The translations under genes and the position numbers were made by a program. This document shows, one piece after another, positions 43,898 to 53,784 of a stretch of 64,000 bases of DNA. The DNA is taken from contig CAYZWU010000010.1 in NCBI GenBank assembly GCA_964482235.1, forward strand, positions 62,001-126,000, read 5' to 3'. Positions within the stretch are counted from its first letter, which is position 1. Every line of letters starts with the position of its first letter. Source of the stretch: CAYZWU01 sp964482235 (lineage in GTDB: Bacteria > Planctomycetota > B15-G4 > CAYZWU01). The notes under the pieces are model-generated. The model searched no databases. It was not told where the DNA came from and saw only the letters and a program-made list of their open reading frames with translations.

Positions 43898-44305
43898 GGT
43901 CTGTGCACCCCTTACTAACTTCCTGGCTTCATTGTACCGTGCCCGCTCCTTTTGCATAGCCTGCGCCGGGATGCCGCTCGGCACTCTTCCCGATCCCAGT
44001 GATCCCCCTCCCGACGGGTAAGCGCGATATCGCGGCGGTCCGTACGGTAATTTTGATAAATATCGGATCAACGGGTGATGCGGGGGAAGGCCGCGCAAAT
44101 AAATCGAATTTTACCGTACGTCCGCCAGGCGAACCGCGCTTCCCCTCTGTTCGCCGGCTGCTGATCAGCGGCCTTGAAAAAACGAGAGGGTCGGATCGGC
44201 GGCGGGACGAGCGGATTTGGCCGCTCGGGATAAATTGTCACAGCCCCGGCGGCGGAGTTTCAGAGAGAGGCTCTTTTCGAGCCGGAGAATCAAGGAGGTA
44301 GTCAC
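43898..44305. other. Divergent intergenic between ECF sigma and TraT-like genes
   Basis: 408 nt with no gene recognised. It contains the paired CGTACGGTAA/TTACCGTACG elements annotated separately. A strong RBS (AAGGAGGT) for the TraT-like gene sits at its right end. Confidence 0.55.
44041..44120. promoter_or_regulatory. Long-spaced inverted repeat CGTACGGTAA ... TTACCGTACG
   Basis: The arms at 44041-44050 and 44111-44120 are perfect complements 60 nt apart, and their inner flanks (ATTTTGAT / ATCGAATT) partly continue the symmetry. Placed 144-223 nt upstream of the divergent sigma start and 186-265 nt upstream of TraT. It fits two sites bound by a looping or dimeric regulator. Confidence 0.45.
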
Positions 44306-45064
44306 ATGTTCAGTCAGAAGATTAGCGCACTCTTTCTAGCCTTTGTCATGTCCATCACTTTCTGTTCCTGTGTTCAGTTTGATCGAACGTGTGCTGAGAT
44401 CAATGGGCACAAGTACGCCAATCTCAAGACCGGTCAAAAATGGACCGACAGGATTCCCCGTTTCAAGCCGGTCAAGAGCGAGGACAAGACTGCGTGGATC
44501 AGCTTTCGCAACATGACCCAGCAGAACTTCGATCTCGAGACAAAGCTGCGTCGGGCTGTGGAGGCGCGGGGTTACATGCTCATCGACAATCCTGATGAAG
44601 CGAATTTCCACATCTACTACACCATGCGGTTCTTCGGAGAGAACGATAACATTGACGGTGGCCAGAGCATGGCGTCGAAGTACCGCATCGAGCGGGGGCG
44701 TGGTGGAAGCTGGCACCCGGTTCAGGCTCCGCAGGGGGGGACGGTTGACAAAACCGTCGAGTACGACCTTGTCCTGGATGTGGACATCGCCCAGTGGAAG
44801 GAGGGTATTGTCCGCCGGAAACTTCAGGACCTGAGCAAGGACAAGCAGACAGAGAAGATGGTCGACATAACGCCGGTCAGCGAGGTCAGCAGTTCCTTCG
44901 AGAACAAGCGCCAGGAGGGACAGAGTTACGGCGAGGAGGATCACTACTTCTGGTACGTGAACACCCTGATCCTCTGGGCCAAGCAGATCCGCCTCTCGAG
45001 CGATGAAGCCCAGCCGGCCATCGAGGAAGCCCTGGTGCGCTCGCTTCCGCAGTTCCTTCCCTGA
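44306..45064 (+). CDS. TraT-family outer-membrane lipoprotein
   Basis: 252 residues. A signal with lipobox-like FCSC (Cys ~22) and RBS AAGGAGGT. Residues ~60-115 (KTAWISFRNMTQQNFDLETKLRRAVEARGYMLIDNPDEANFHIYY) match the core of TraT complement-resistance/surface-exclusion proteins, which blocks conjugation or complement in enterics. The rest is longer than E. coli TraT and differs. Outer-membrane location inferred. Its terminator at 45078-45114 separates it from the next gene. Confidence 0.8.
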   Translation: MFSQKISALFLAFVMSITFCSCVQFDRTCAEINGHKYANLKTGQKWTDRIPRFKPVKSEDKTAWISFRNMTQQNFDLETKLRRAVEARGYMLIDNPDEANFHIYYTMRFFGENDNIDGGQSMASKYRIERGRGGSWHPVQAPQGGTVDKTVEYDLVLDVDIAQWKEGIVRRKLQDLSKDKQTEKMVDITPVSEVSSSFENKRQEGQSYGEEDHYFWYVNTLILWAKQIRLSSDEAQPAIEEALVRSLPQFLP

Positions 45065-45077
45065 TCCAAAGGACTTC

Positions 45078-45114
45078 AAGCCGCTCTCCGCGCCAGGGAG
45101 AGCGGCTTTTTTTT
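45078..45114 (+). terminator. Intrinsic terminator after the TraT-like gene
   Basis: AAGCCGCTCTCC (45078-45089) pairs with GGAGAGCGGCTT (45097-45108), followed by six further T (the T-run is eight in all). Confidence 0.92.
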
Positions 45115-45132
45115 AGGCAGGAGAGAAGAACG

Positions 45133-48100
45133 ATGAACGCGAAACGATACACGAAGATTCCGAAGGTCGCGTCTCTGGCTCTCAATTTCATCCTGATCGC
45201 AGGTTCGGCAGGCCTTCTCGGCCAGGGGCTGGACTATCCCGTCGACGCCGAGGGGAGTACCTTCATCGAACGTTTCGGCAAGGCCTCCTCGGAAAAAGTG
45301 AAAGACGGCCTGGGGAAGTACCCGGGGGGATTCAACATGAACCGGGAGCTCGGCGGCCCTATCCCCCTCGGCCCTCACCCGGTCACGGTGATCAAGGTCG
45401 ATGCGGCCTTTGACCTCAACCACACGCTTATCGACGAGTACGCCGGTGTGATCCGCGGTGCCTATCACTGGAACTTCAACGGCACGGAAAAGCAGGGAGG
45501 GCTTCCGGACTGGGGTGATCCATCAGAGTTCCTTGAGAGAGGAGACAACCTGGACGAGTATATCATGATGAATATTCGTGACATGACCGGGATATTCAGC
45601 GGCTCCGGACCATCGAGCACATTTGATCACGCTCTCTGGCCGCTGCGTCCCGAAAATATCAATTCGGATCACGGAACAGCTACCCTCGCACCGTTCCTGA
45701 ATTCGGACAACAAAATGGGAATCGAAGGCTTCATCCGTCGCAGCTTGACGAACGACCGCCCGTACCTGATTCTGTTTCCCTTGGAGAAAGAGGCGATCAC
45801 GGAAGATCCACACCCGACTGATCCGTGGTGGGGTTATCGAGACCATGGTTTACCAAAAAACAATCCATTCTGGCCGATCTTCATGAAGTTCTATCTCGAA
45901 CTCTCCGAGGATGAGAGGACACGTGAAACGTGGATTCCCGATGTTCCGCACCTCACTGTCATGACCATCTCCAACGGCCCTCCCGCAGGCCCTGACAATA
46001 GGCCGGGAGTGGAAAACCTCCAGGAGGCCGCGAACTTGCTCCGGGAGAAGAATATCCTGATAGTCAGCGCGATGCCCACTGGTGTGTCCGGCTATGATGT
46101 CAAAGCCGACATTCCTTGGGAGAAAGATGTGCTGGTTGATCATTACGACCTCTGGGATGTCTCCTTCGATGTGATCTGGGAGCACGGGACTTCAGTATTC
46201 CCCGCAGCTCTGGGGGGAGTCATCGCAGCCTACGCAGGGTACTGGGATTTCGAAGCGGGTCCATGGAATTATATGCTGAAGGGAACGATGGGTGATCCCT
46301 GGAATCCAGATAATCGTGCCAAGATGACTGATCTCAATGTGAACATCGGTCGGCGAACCAACATCGCTTCCCCGGACAGGCTTTGGGATAAACACGAAGG
46401 GACGCTCCACGTTGCGGGACATCCGGGCAAAGGGGAACAGTGCAATGGATCGTGCGACATAGGCCTTGTCAAAACCGCACCCGGTACATCCTACACCTCG
46501 CCGCTCATAGCGGCCGGCCTGGCTCTCATCGGATCGTACCTGCCCCCCGACTTCGTGAAAGGGGAAGGGGAGGGACCGGGAACCATGGCAGACGCTGCGC
46601 ACGACCTTCTGGACAGGTTCGGCACCCTCAGGCGACTGGCTCGAGTGCAGGAGGCTCCAATATTCTCGTGGGAGTTCGATATGTACGAGCACCTCCTCGA
46701 GCATCAGTCGCTCCTCGATTTTCACGGAGAGATACTCGGCGTCGGTCACGGGAGGATTTACGAAATCCTGCCAGAAGTGGGTGCATTCCTGCGCTGGGGA
46801 GAAAAGAGCCGGCAGGTCAACGCGATCAATGAGAAGGCGAGGGCAGATTCAAGGCTGTTCCAGGTCGGGTTCGAGATGCAGATGGTGGATGCAGCCTGTC
46901 TCGACCAGTCCCATCTCTTCGATTCTTCGAATCCCGGCGAGTTCGTCCACCGCGACCTCCAGACGAAGTACCAGCTCGAAGGTGACGTGAAGAGCCGGAT
47001 GTCCGGCTTGACTCCTTCGCGGACCCATGGCATCGGCTACAGGATGCTGGGAAAGCAGTACCAGTCCCGGGATGTAGTGCGGTCGGGAGATTCGATCGAG
47101 ATCGGGTACTTCCGGCGCCACTACGTGCCGGAGAGAGATGAGGATAAGAAGATATTCGCGCCATTGCGCAGCACGACTCTTCAGATCGAATGCCCGGACG
47201 GCTGGTTCGGACCGAAGGAACTGCTCGGATTCGATCCGTCGACCATCACCATATCGGATCTTCGCGGCCTCAAGAAACCGGAAGACCTGCTCGGTTTCGA
47301 TCCGGCGAAGTTGACGGGAGCGCATTTCTCCAGGTTCTACCAGGCGAAGCTCGGGCAGCTCGTGCCGAGCATGGACTCCCAGCACGTGCACTTCAGCCTG
47401 CAGCCCGAAACACGCATCGGGATCACGGACAGCGGTGCCGGCCTTTCATGCGGCAGGCATCCATCGGTTCAAACGCTCTGGAATCTTGCTTACAGCACGG
47501 TCGCCTATTCGAGCCCCACGAGCGTTCATCGCCTCATGGATGTGGAGATCCTGAAAGGGGAGTCCCGTTGCATGTACGAATTCGTGAACAAGATCGACGA
47601 CGGTTCGATCGGGGATGGTTCCAGCAATGCACAGGGTACGGAGTTCACGTTGAACGGAACAGGGGATCCTGACATCAATTGGCTGAAAGCTCTGGCTGCG
47701 AGCTCGACCTCGTACCCTGTGGGAATCGTGGACTACGATCCCGATCCCCGCGGCAAAGGCGTCTATGCCGTTCTGTCCGTGGGATCTTTCAAGGGCTCCC
47801 TATATCAGAAGGAGACCGGATTCAATTACATCGACAACAAGGAGATCGAGGATCTCGATTCCGTGGGCAGCATCCAATACAAATCGCAGATCGTCTTCAT
47901 CGATTCGGACGGACTTTTGAGCACCGTTCCAGGGCTCGATGCAAAAGTTTCCAACCGAACCAACTGGATGGAGAAGCTCGAGAAGAAGAAGCAAGGCGAA
48001 GAGGAGGATCAGCTGGGCAACGGACCAGGAGGTTCGGGTTCCTCGGGCGACGAGATCGAAGGCTGGAAGGATCTCTTCGATGATTCGGATCTTTCAGCAG

Positions 48101-48819
48101 CCAAGGATCCCTTCTTCGACGACAACTTCGTCACCGAGGGCGGGATGTCCGGCGGTTCGGACGGCGGTCAGGACGACGAGGACGAAGACAAGTACGACGA
48201 GGCCATCGTGGGCCACATCGACGAGCAGGGCGATCAATACACTGCCGTCGCCGCATCGCCTTGCGGAAACTTCGTCGCCTATGCCACGATGAGCTCAGCC
48301 ATCGAGGCCGACCTTCTCCTGCTGCTGGATGCCGGGCTCCGGTTCGATCCGAAACCGCATCCGATTCTCAGCGAGTTCCTGGAACCGCCTGACATCAACG
48401 CCTCGCACTGCCGCCCGCTGGGTGCCGACATCGAGGACTGGATGAGCGACTTTACCCAGCTCGAGAAGCCCCCCCTCGGCCCCGCGCCTGGCGAGGTTCT
48501 GCACGCCGGCTACGCGGTGACGGTCGAGATTCTCGATCTCCGCAGCGGTGCGATCCACAAGCTCAAGGACCTGGCTGCCGATGGAGGCGCGATCATCGTC
48601 GAGGTTTCCGACATCGCCTGGTCGCCCAATTCCGGATACCTGGCCCTTCTGGAGAATGAGGCCTGGATCGCCACCTCCGAGGAGGATCCGGAAGGCCGAG
48701 TGGGGGAGGGGGTAAAGATGAGCCTCTGGTCGACGCGGACGCTCGAGAAGATCGACACCCTGGACGTCATGGTCCACGAAGGCGCGGGGATCGAGAAGAT
48801 CATCTGGAGCCGATGGTGA
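45133..48819 (+). CDS. Large exported protein with divergent subtilase (S8) domain
   Basis: 1228 residues; RBS AGGAG, weak signal or TM (~12-30). The triad positions can be matched: D90 (VIKVDAAFDLNH), H180 (NSDHGTATLA) and S453 (APGTSYTSPLIAAGLALI). The oxyanion Asn (AAGN) is not evident; the corresponding place reads IVSAMPTGVSG. There is a long insert between His and Ser. Past ~residue 960 an acidic linker (Asp/Glu-rich) leads to a WD/TolB-like stretch (IAWSPNSGYLALLE) at the C-terminus. May be a low-activity protease or a pseudoprotease. The function is not established. Confidence 0.7.
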   Translation: MNAKRYTKIPKVASLALNFILIAGSAGLLGQGLDYPVDAEGSTFIERFGKASSEKVKDGLGKYPGGFNMNRELGGPIPLGPHPVTVIKVDAAFDLNHTLIDEYAGVIRGAYHWNFNGTEKQGGLPDWGDPSEFLERGDNLDEYIMMNIRDMTGIFSGSGPSSTFDHALWPLRPENINSDHGTATLAPFLNSDNKMGIEGFIRRSLTNDRPYLILFPLEKEAITEDPHPTDPWWGYRDHGLPKNNPFWPIFMKFYLELSEDERTRETWIPDVPHLTVMTISNGPPAGPDNRPGVENLQEAANLLREKNILIVSAMPTGVSGYDVKADIPWEKDVLVDHYDLWDVSFDVIWEHGTSVFPAALGGVIAAYAGYWDFEAGPWNYMLKGTMGDPWNPDNRAKMTDLNVNIGRRTNIASPDRLWDKHEGTLHVAGHPGKGEQCNGSCDIGLVKTAPGTSYTSPLIAAGLALIGSYLPPDFVKGEGEGPGTMADAAHDLLDRFGTLRRLARVQEAPIFSWEFDMYEHLLEHQSLLDFHGEILGVGHGRIYEILPEVGAFLRWGEKSRQVNAINEKARADSRLFQVGFEMQMVDAACLDQSHLFDSSNPGEFVHRDLQTKYQLEGDVKSRMSGLTPSRTHGIGYRMLGKQYQSRDVVRSGDSIEIGYFRRHYVPERDEDKKIFAPLRSTTLQIECPDGWFGPKELLGFDPSTITISDLRGLKKPEDLLGFDPAKLTGAHFSRFYQAKLGQLVPSMDSQHVHFSLQPETRIGITDSGAGLSCGRHPSVQTLWNLAYSTVAYSSPTSVHRLMDVEILKGESRCMYEFVNKIDDGSIGDGSSNAQGTEFTLNGTGDPDINWLKALAASSTSYPVGIVDYDPDPRGKGVYAVLSVGSFKGSLYQKETGFNYIDNKEIEDLDSVGSIQYKSQIVFIDSDGLLSTVPGLDAKVSNRTNWMEKLEKKKQGEEEDQLGNGPGGSGSSGDEIEGWKDLFDDSDLSAAKDPFFDDNFVTEGGMSGGSDGGQDDEDEDKYDEAIVGHIDEQGDQYTAVAASPCGNFVAYATMSSAIEADLLLLLDAGLRFDPKPHPILSEFLEPPDINASHCRPLGADIEDWMSDFTQLEKPPLGPAPGEVLHAGYAVTVEILDLRSGAIHKLKDLAADGGAIIVEVSDIAWSPNSGYLALLENEAWIATSEEDPEGRVGEGVKMSLWSTRTLEKIDTLDVMVHEGAGIEKIIWSRW

Positions 48820-48931
48820 TGTGCGGCCATCGCCTGCAGCGGTAATCGAAGCGTGACAGATCTTGTCCCCAACCATTATCATCTGTTCCCTGGAGAACGG
48901 TATCGCAGAGCCTACCCTGGGAACGGAATCG

Positions 48932-51796
48932 ATGACCGGAAAACATGATTCGGATCCACCATCGAATGCGAGGAGATTCGCCAGGGTCGAGAAGATCCTG
49001 AAGCAGGAGATCGAGGACGCATTCGAGAAGGGATTCTCCTTTTTTCTCGGCACGAGTGAAGTGAAGTCGGCGATCGATCCGGGATTCAAGCTTGCTCCGG
49101 GTGAGGCTATTGCCGACTATCGCCTCGAGAAACTCGTCGGCCAGGGCGGCATGGGCCAGGTCTGGGAAGCGGTTCAGGTCTCCCTCGACCGCAAGGTGGC
49201 TCTCAAGGTGGTCCGGCCGGAAAGGATCAGCGAGCGAAGCCTGCAGCTCTTTGCCCGCGAGGCGCGCGCCGGCGGACGGCTTTCCCATCCCTCCATCGTG
49301 ACGATCTTCGATCACGGGGAGAGCGAGGGCATCCACTGGATCGCCATGGAGTTCGTGGAGGGCAACTGGACGCTGGGCGACTTCATCAGCGAGATGGCCA
49401 GGCTCGAGCAGCTGCCCCAGGAATACTATCCCAACGTGGCGCGCTTCGTCGCCGAGCTGGCTGAGGCGCTCCAGACCGCACACGACGCCGGCGTCATCCA
49501 CCGCGACCTGAAGCCGCAGAACGTGCTGATCACACCGGAAGACCACCCCAAGATCACCGATTTCGGACTGGCCAAGATCACGGACGAGACGTCGTACACC
49601 CGGACCGGCGACTTCGCGGGGACCTACTACTACATGAGCCCCGAGCAGGTGACGGCGGGCCGTATCGCCATCGATTTTCGCACCGACATCTTCAGCCTCG
49701 GCGTGATCTTCTACGAGATGCTGGCCCTGCGCCGGCCCTTCGAGGGCGACACGACGCACCAGATCGCGGAGCAGATCGTGCTCCACGATCCGCCGAGCCT
49801 GCTGAAGATCCGGTCGCGCATCCCGAGCGACCTGGCCGTCGTCTGTGCCAAGGCGATGGAGAAGGCGCGCGAGAGGCGGTACAAGCGGATGAACGACTTT
49901 GCCGCCGATATCCGGCGCCATCTAGGTGATGAGCCTGTCAGCGCCAGGCCGCCGGGCCCGCTGCAGAAGGCTGCAAAGAAAGTACGGCGAAATCCGCTGG
50001 TCAGCATCGCAACGGGGCTCGTCTTTCTCTTTCTCATCGTCTTTTCCACCTACGTGGCGCTCTGGTCGAATCCGCGGATCACGGCCGAGAGGGACAAGGC
50101 GGTCAATGCCCGGAAGAAGACGAGTGAAGCGCTGGTCAAGGTGGGGGTCGAGAAGGATCGGGCCCAGAGGGCTGAGAAGAATGCCAAGCACCAGGCTGAT
50201 CTGGCCACGGAGCAGGCCCGGATCGCCGGGCAGCGCTACGACGAAATCATCCGGCTTCTCGGGCTGTCCGACGTGACGCGCCTTGAGAACCTTGCGGACG
50301 AATCGTTGTTCCTCTGGCCGGCCCTCCCGGAAAATGCGGCGGACATGCAGAAGTGGCTGGATCGTGCCCGGGAACTGACTGGTCGTCTGGATAACCATCG
50401 CGAGGCGCTCCGTCTTCTTAGGCAAAAAGCCCTCCCTGCGGACGAGGAGGCTTATCGCTTCGACATCGAGGAGCATCCCCGCTTGTCTGAGCTCCAGGAG
50501 CTGAAGCAGGTCAAGGAAAAGATAGAAGAGAAGATCGCTTCCCTTTCAGCCGGAAAGGCTGCAGGTGGAGAGACTACCGGCGAGGCTGATGACAAGAGGA
50601 GTGGCGCGACTCCACTGAAGGACATCGAACGGCTGGAGAAGAACCTAACCGCAGTCGAGGACAAGATCGAGATCCTTGAAAGGGAAGTGTCCACACGCCG
50701 CACCTTCTTCTTCAGCAAGACCGAGGACCAGTGGCGTCACGATATGCTTGCCTGGCTGGTTTCAACTACCGAGCGGTTCGTCGATGAAGAGGTAGGGCTC
50801 TACCAGGGCGTGGAGGCACGCCATGAGTTCGCCGCCACGGTTCGTGAGAACAGCATCGGCAAGCACGAGGAAAAATGGAACCACGCCATCGCCACGATCG
50901 CCGATCGAACTAAGTGCCCGCAGTACGATGGCCTGGTCATCGAGCCGCAGCTCGGTCTCGTTCCCATCGGCCGGGATCCGGACTCGCGTCTCTGGGAATT
51001 TGCGCACATCCAGACGGGAGAGGTGCCGGGGCGCGGACCGGACGGCACGATTGTTCTCGAGGAGGGCATGGGGCTCGTCTTCGTGCTGATTCCGGGAGGC
51101 GTTTTCAGGATGGGCGGCATACGCCCCTCCAGGGACCACCCTGTCGGCTCGCCGAATGTCGATCCCGGCGCCGTGTCCACCGAGGGACCCGTACACGATA
51201 TGAGAGTCGATCCATTCTTCCTCTCGAAGTACGAGCTGACGCATGGCCAGTGGGAGCGCTTCGTGGGCCGGTATCGAATCCAAATAACGCCAAGCCGGAT
51301 CATGACGGTACTGACCCGTACGGGATCGGTTCTGCGACCCGAGTTCGACGTCAACTGGGAGGACGTGATGATCTGGTGCAGCATGGTGGGTTTGCGTCTT
51401 CCGTCGGAATCCGAGTGGGAATATGCGCTCAGGGGAGGAACGACTACGCCGTTCTACTTTGGTCAGTCGGACGCGCAGCTTGACGGCCATGCCTGGTACA
51501 GAGCGAACTCGGGCGACAGGTCTCGCCCCGTGGGGGGGAAGGAGCCAAATCCTTTCGGTCTGCATGACATGCTCGGCAATGTCTGGGAGTGGTGCGCGGA
51601 TTCGTGGTACGACTACTCCGCGCGCGATCCTCTTGACGCGAGCGTCATGGTGGACGTGAACACTCCTTACCGGATTACACGGGGCGGCGGTTGGGACAAC
51701 ACGTCAGAGTACTTCCGCTCGGCCTGCCGGAGCAGGGGCGACGTGAGCTACCGCATCAGCAACTTCGGCTTTCGCCCGGCACTCACGATTCAGTAG
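48932..51796 (+). CDS. Transmembrane Ser/Thr protein kinase with SUMF1-like domain
   Basis: 954 residues from ATG 48932; an in-frame TTG at 48863 is less likely. Kinase domain: G-loop GQGGMGQVW (70-78), catalytic Lys92, HRDLKPQN (190-197), DFG (210-212). TM at ~357-377, then a coiled coil (~380-450). The C-terminal SUMF1/FGE-like domain begins near 717 (VLIPGGVFRMGG) and has GLRLPSESEWEYALRGG and NPFGLHDMLGNVWEWCAD. The Cys pair of true formylglycine-generating enzymes is absent, so it is probably a sensory or binding domain. Common in Planctomycetes. A reading-frame anomaly near 51277-51340 is noted separately. Confidence 0.92.
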   Translation: MTGKHDSDPPSNARRFARVEKILKQEIEDAFEKGFSFFLGTSEVKSAIDPGFKLAPGEAIADYRLEKLVGQGGMGQVWEAVQVSLDRKVALKVVRPERISERSLQLFAREARAGGRLSHPSIVTIFDHGESEGIHWIAMEFVEGNWTLGDFISEMARLEQLPQEYYPNVARFVAELAEALQTAHDAGVIHRDLKPQNVLITPEDHPKITDFGLAKITDETSYTRTGDFAGTYYYMSPEQVTAGRIAIDFRTDIFSLGVIFYEMLALRRPFEGDTTHQIAEQIVLHDPPSLLKIRSRIPSDLAVVCAKAMEKARERRYKRMNDFAADIRRHLGDEPVSARPPGPLQKAAKKVRRNPLVSIATGLVFLFLIVFSTYVALWSNPRITAERDKAVNARKKTSEALVKVGVEKDRAQRAEKNAKHQADLATEQARIAGQRYDEIIRLLGLSDVTRLENLADESLFLWPALPENAADMQKWLDRARELTGRLDNHREALRLLRQKALPADEEAYRFDIEEHPRLSELQELKQVKEKIEEKIASLSAGKAAGGETTGEADDKRSGATPLKDIERLEKNLTAVEDKIEILEREVSTRRTFFFSKTEDQWRHDMLAWLVSTTERFVDEEVGLYQGVEARHEFAATVRENSIGKHEEKWNHAIATIADRTKCPQYDGLVIEPQLGLVPIGRDPDSRLWEFAHIQTGEVPGRGPDGTIVLEEGMGLVFVLIPGGVFRMGGIRPSRDHPVGSPNVDPGAVSTEGPVHDMRVDPFFLSKYELTHGQWERFVGRYRIQITPSRIMTVLTRTGSVLRPEFDVNWEDVMIWCSMVGLRLPSESEWEYALRGGTTTPFYFGQSDAQLDGHAWYRANSGDRSRPVGGKEPNPFGLHDMLGNVWEWCADSWYDYSARDPLDASVMVDVNTPYRITRGGGWDNTSEYFRSACRSRGDVSYRISNFGFRPALTIQ

Positions 51797-51940
51797 CCGG
51801 ATGGCCGATCCTGATCGTTGAGCAGCCCGCCTTTCGAACTTCTTCCAAGGAAATCCGATTTTCGCCGTACAGATCCCGCCAGAAGTTCGCTTTCCCGGTG
51901 AGAGCATTTGATCGAGAGCCTTTCTGCAGAGGAGAAAGTC

Positions 51941-53593
51941 ATGAAAATCAAATCAGTTGCAACTTTCCTGGGCCTTCTGATGATCGCCGCACAGGCAAGA
52001 GGCGGGGATCAGGGAGAGGGATTCAGTCTCCGCAACCAGACCGAGTGCCGCACCTTTTCCGGTTTGACGCCTGTCGCCATGGAGGGCGACCAGGCGCCTG
52101 GATTCCCCGGGGGGGCTTGCTTTACTCGGGCCGGCGGAAAGCAGCCGGCTTTCAGGTCGGTGCGTGTGAACAGCAGCGGCCAGGTGGCGTTTTTCGCATC
52201 CATTCCCGGCCACGGGAGCGGGATCTGGACCGGCCGGCCCGGCGATCTGAAGCTCGTTGTCCGGTCGGGAGACGGAAAGGGATTCAAGCCCTCGCCTCAG
52301 TCGTTTCACTTCGATGACAAGGGACAGGTGACCTTCTTCGTCCAGTCTCAGAAGGAGATCGCCGGCCTCTGGCGTTTCGATGGGAGCGAGCTGCGTCAGC
52401 TCGTGTTCCAGAAGCCGAAAGCGAAACGAAAGAAGCGCAAGAAGAAGAGTACGGTCCGGGAACTACCCGGGAACGCACCCTGCATCGAAACCAAGGCACC
52501 CTTCGTGCTCGGCAGGCAGGGCGAGATAGCGATCCGGGCGACGACGCCCGGTCCGAAGGCGGGAAACGCGATCTGGCACGGGACCGGCGACGACCTGGAG
52601 CCCGTCGTCGCGATCGGCGATCCTGCCCCCGGTATGCCTGGATCGGGTGTTGTCTTCACCGACCTTTTCCCCCTGATCACGAAGGGTGAGTATGTCCTCT
52701 TCAAGGCTGCCTTGAGCGGGCCCGGCATCGGGCGGAGCGATTATCATGGACTGTGGATACACGGGTCTGAGGGGATCCGGCTCGTCGCTCTCCTCGACTG
52801 CCGCGCTTTCGCGGAGGTGGCAAGCACATCCTTCACGGATGCCGTGACCGGCGCCGCTTCCTGCCCGGCCGCCCTCAACGCCGACGGTGTCGTGGCATTC
52901 GTGGGACGCACCTCCGGCCACGAGAGAGGGCTCTGGGTCGGGCAGGCGGGTGTTTGCCGCGTTGCCTGCCGCAAGGACGGCACGAAGGTCACCGGCTACG
53001 TCAAGGATTTCGAGCGTCTCATCCTGCTCCTTCATGACAATGGAGGATTGCTGGTCAACAGGGGTGTCGAGATTCTTCATGGACAGCCCGACTCCCTTGC
53101 GGTTGTTCCGACGATGCCGCGGATTCCCGCTGTCTCCATGGTGCCCAGGATGCTCAGGGGCTATTTCGTCTCGGCTGGCGGATTGCTCGCCGCCAACGCG
53201 GCGCTGCGCGACGGTCATTCCTCTGCCTGGATCGGCCGACCGGACGACATGCGGCTGATTCTGCGTGCGGGTGATGCCGTGATCCTCCCGTCGGGCGACA
53301 GGCGTGAGATCGCCCGGAACGGTATCGATCTCCGCGGGCCGCTTCATTGCCTGTATGACGGCGACTCGCTGGGGCTCGTGGTGGCGAACGATCAGACGGC
53401 CCTGAACGACGCGGGCGCTCTGGCTGTCCGGCTCACCTTCGCGGCAGTTCCCGGTAAACACGACATGGAGCAGGGTCTCTTTCTTCTCGACGTGAAGGAC
53501 GTGCTGGCGGAGATCGAGAACAGCGTATCGATTGACGCGACCAGCGAGAACACCAAGGACGTCCAGTTTCCCTGGGAGTCGAACGGCGGCTGA
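51941..53593 (+). CDS. Secreted NxxGxxAF-repeat protein
   Basis: 550 residues from ATG 51941, which starts the signal peptide (MKIKSVATFLGLLMIAAQARG). It contains the repeated NxxGxVAFxA ... GSGIWTG ... LVVRSGD pattern of choice-of-anchor tandem-repeat proteins, e.g. NSSGQVAFFA, NADGVVAFVG and AMEGDQAPG / AIGDPAPG. A Lys/Arg-rich patch (KPKAKRKKRKKKS, ~residue 165) interrupts the repeats. Likely extracellular beta-propeller-like; no catalytic residues seen. A terminator follows. Confidence 0.8.
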   Translation: MKIKSVATFLGLLMIAAQARGGDQGEGFSLRNQTECRTFSGLTPVAMEGDQAPGFPGGACFTRAGGKQPAFRSVRVNSSGQVAFFASIPGHGSGIWTGRPGDLKLVVRSGDGKGFKPSPQSFHFDDKGQVTFFVQSQKEIAGLWRFDGSELRQLVFQKPKAKRKKRKKKSTVRELPGNAPCIETKAPFVLGRQGEIAIRATTPGPKAGNAIWHGTGDDLEPVVAIGDPAPGMPGSGVVFTDLFPLITKGEYVLFKAALSGPGIGRSDYHGLWIHGSEGIRLVALLDCRAFAEVASTSFTDAVTGAASCPAALNADGVVAFVGRTSGHERGLWVGQAGVCRVACRKDGTKVTGYVKDFERLILLLHDNGGLLVNRGVEILHGQPDSLAVVPTMPRIPAVSMVPRMLRGYFVSAGGLLAANAALRDGHSSAWIGRPDDMRLILRAGDAVILPSGDRREIARNGIDLRGPLHCLYDGDSLGLVVANDQTALNDAGALAVRLTFAAVPGKHDMEQGLFLLDVKDVLAEIENSVSIDATSENTKDVQFPWESNGG

Positions 53594-53647
53594 GCGCCGT
53601 ATCGATAGAAGCAGGCCTCTCGCAGGGTCTGCGTGACTTCCTCTCTG

Positions 53648-53685
53648 CGGCGGCGGCGGCCATTCGGCTGCCGCCGCTTTTTTTT
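53648..53685 (+). terminator. Intrinsic terminator after NxxGxxAF gene
   Basis: GCGGCGGCGGC pairs with GCTGCCGCCGC (loop CATTCG), followed by eight T (53678-53685). Confidence 0.9.
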
Positions 53686-53784
53686 GTTCGCTGCCGATTG
53701 AAGTCGGTTGGGAAACCAGCGGATGCTGACTGGACCGTAATGCTAAGTCACGGCAGCAGTTTATGAGCTCTGGCTGACCGGGGG

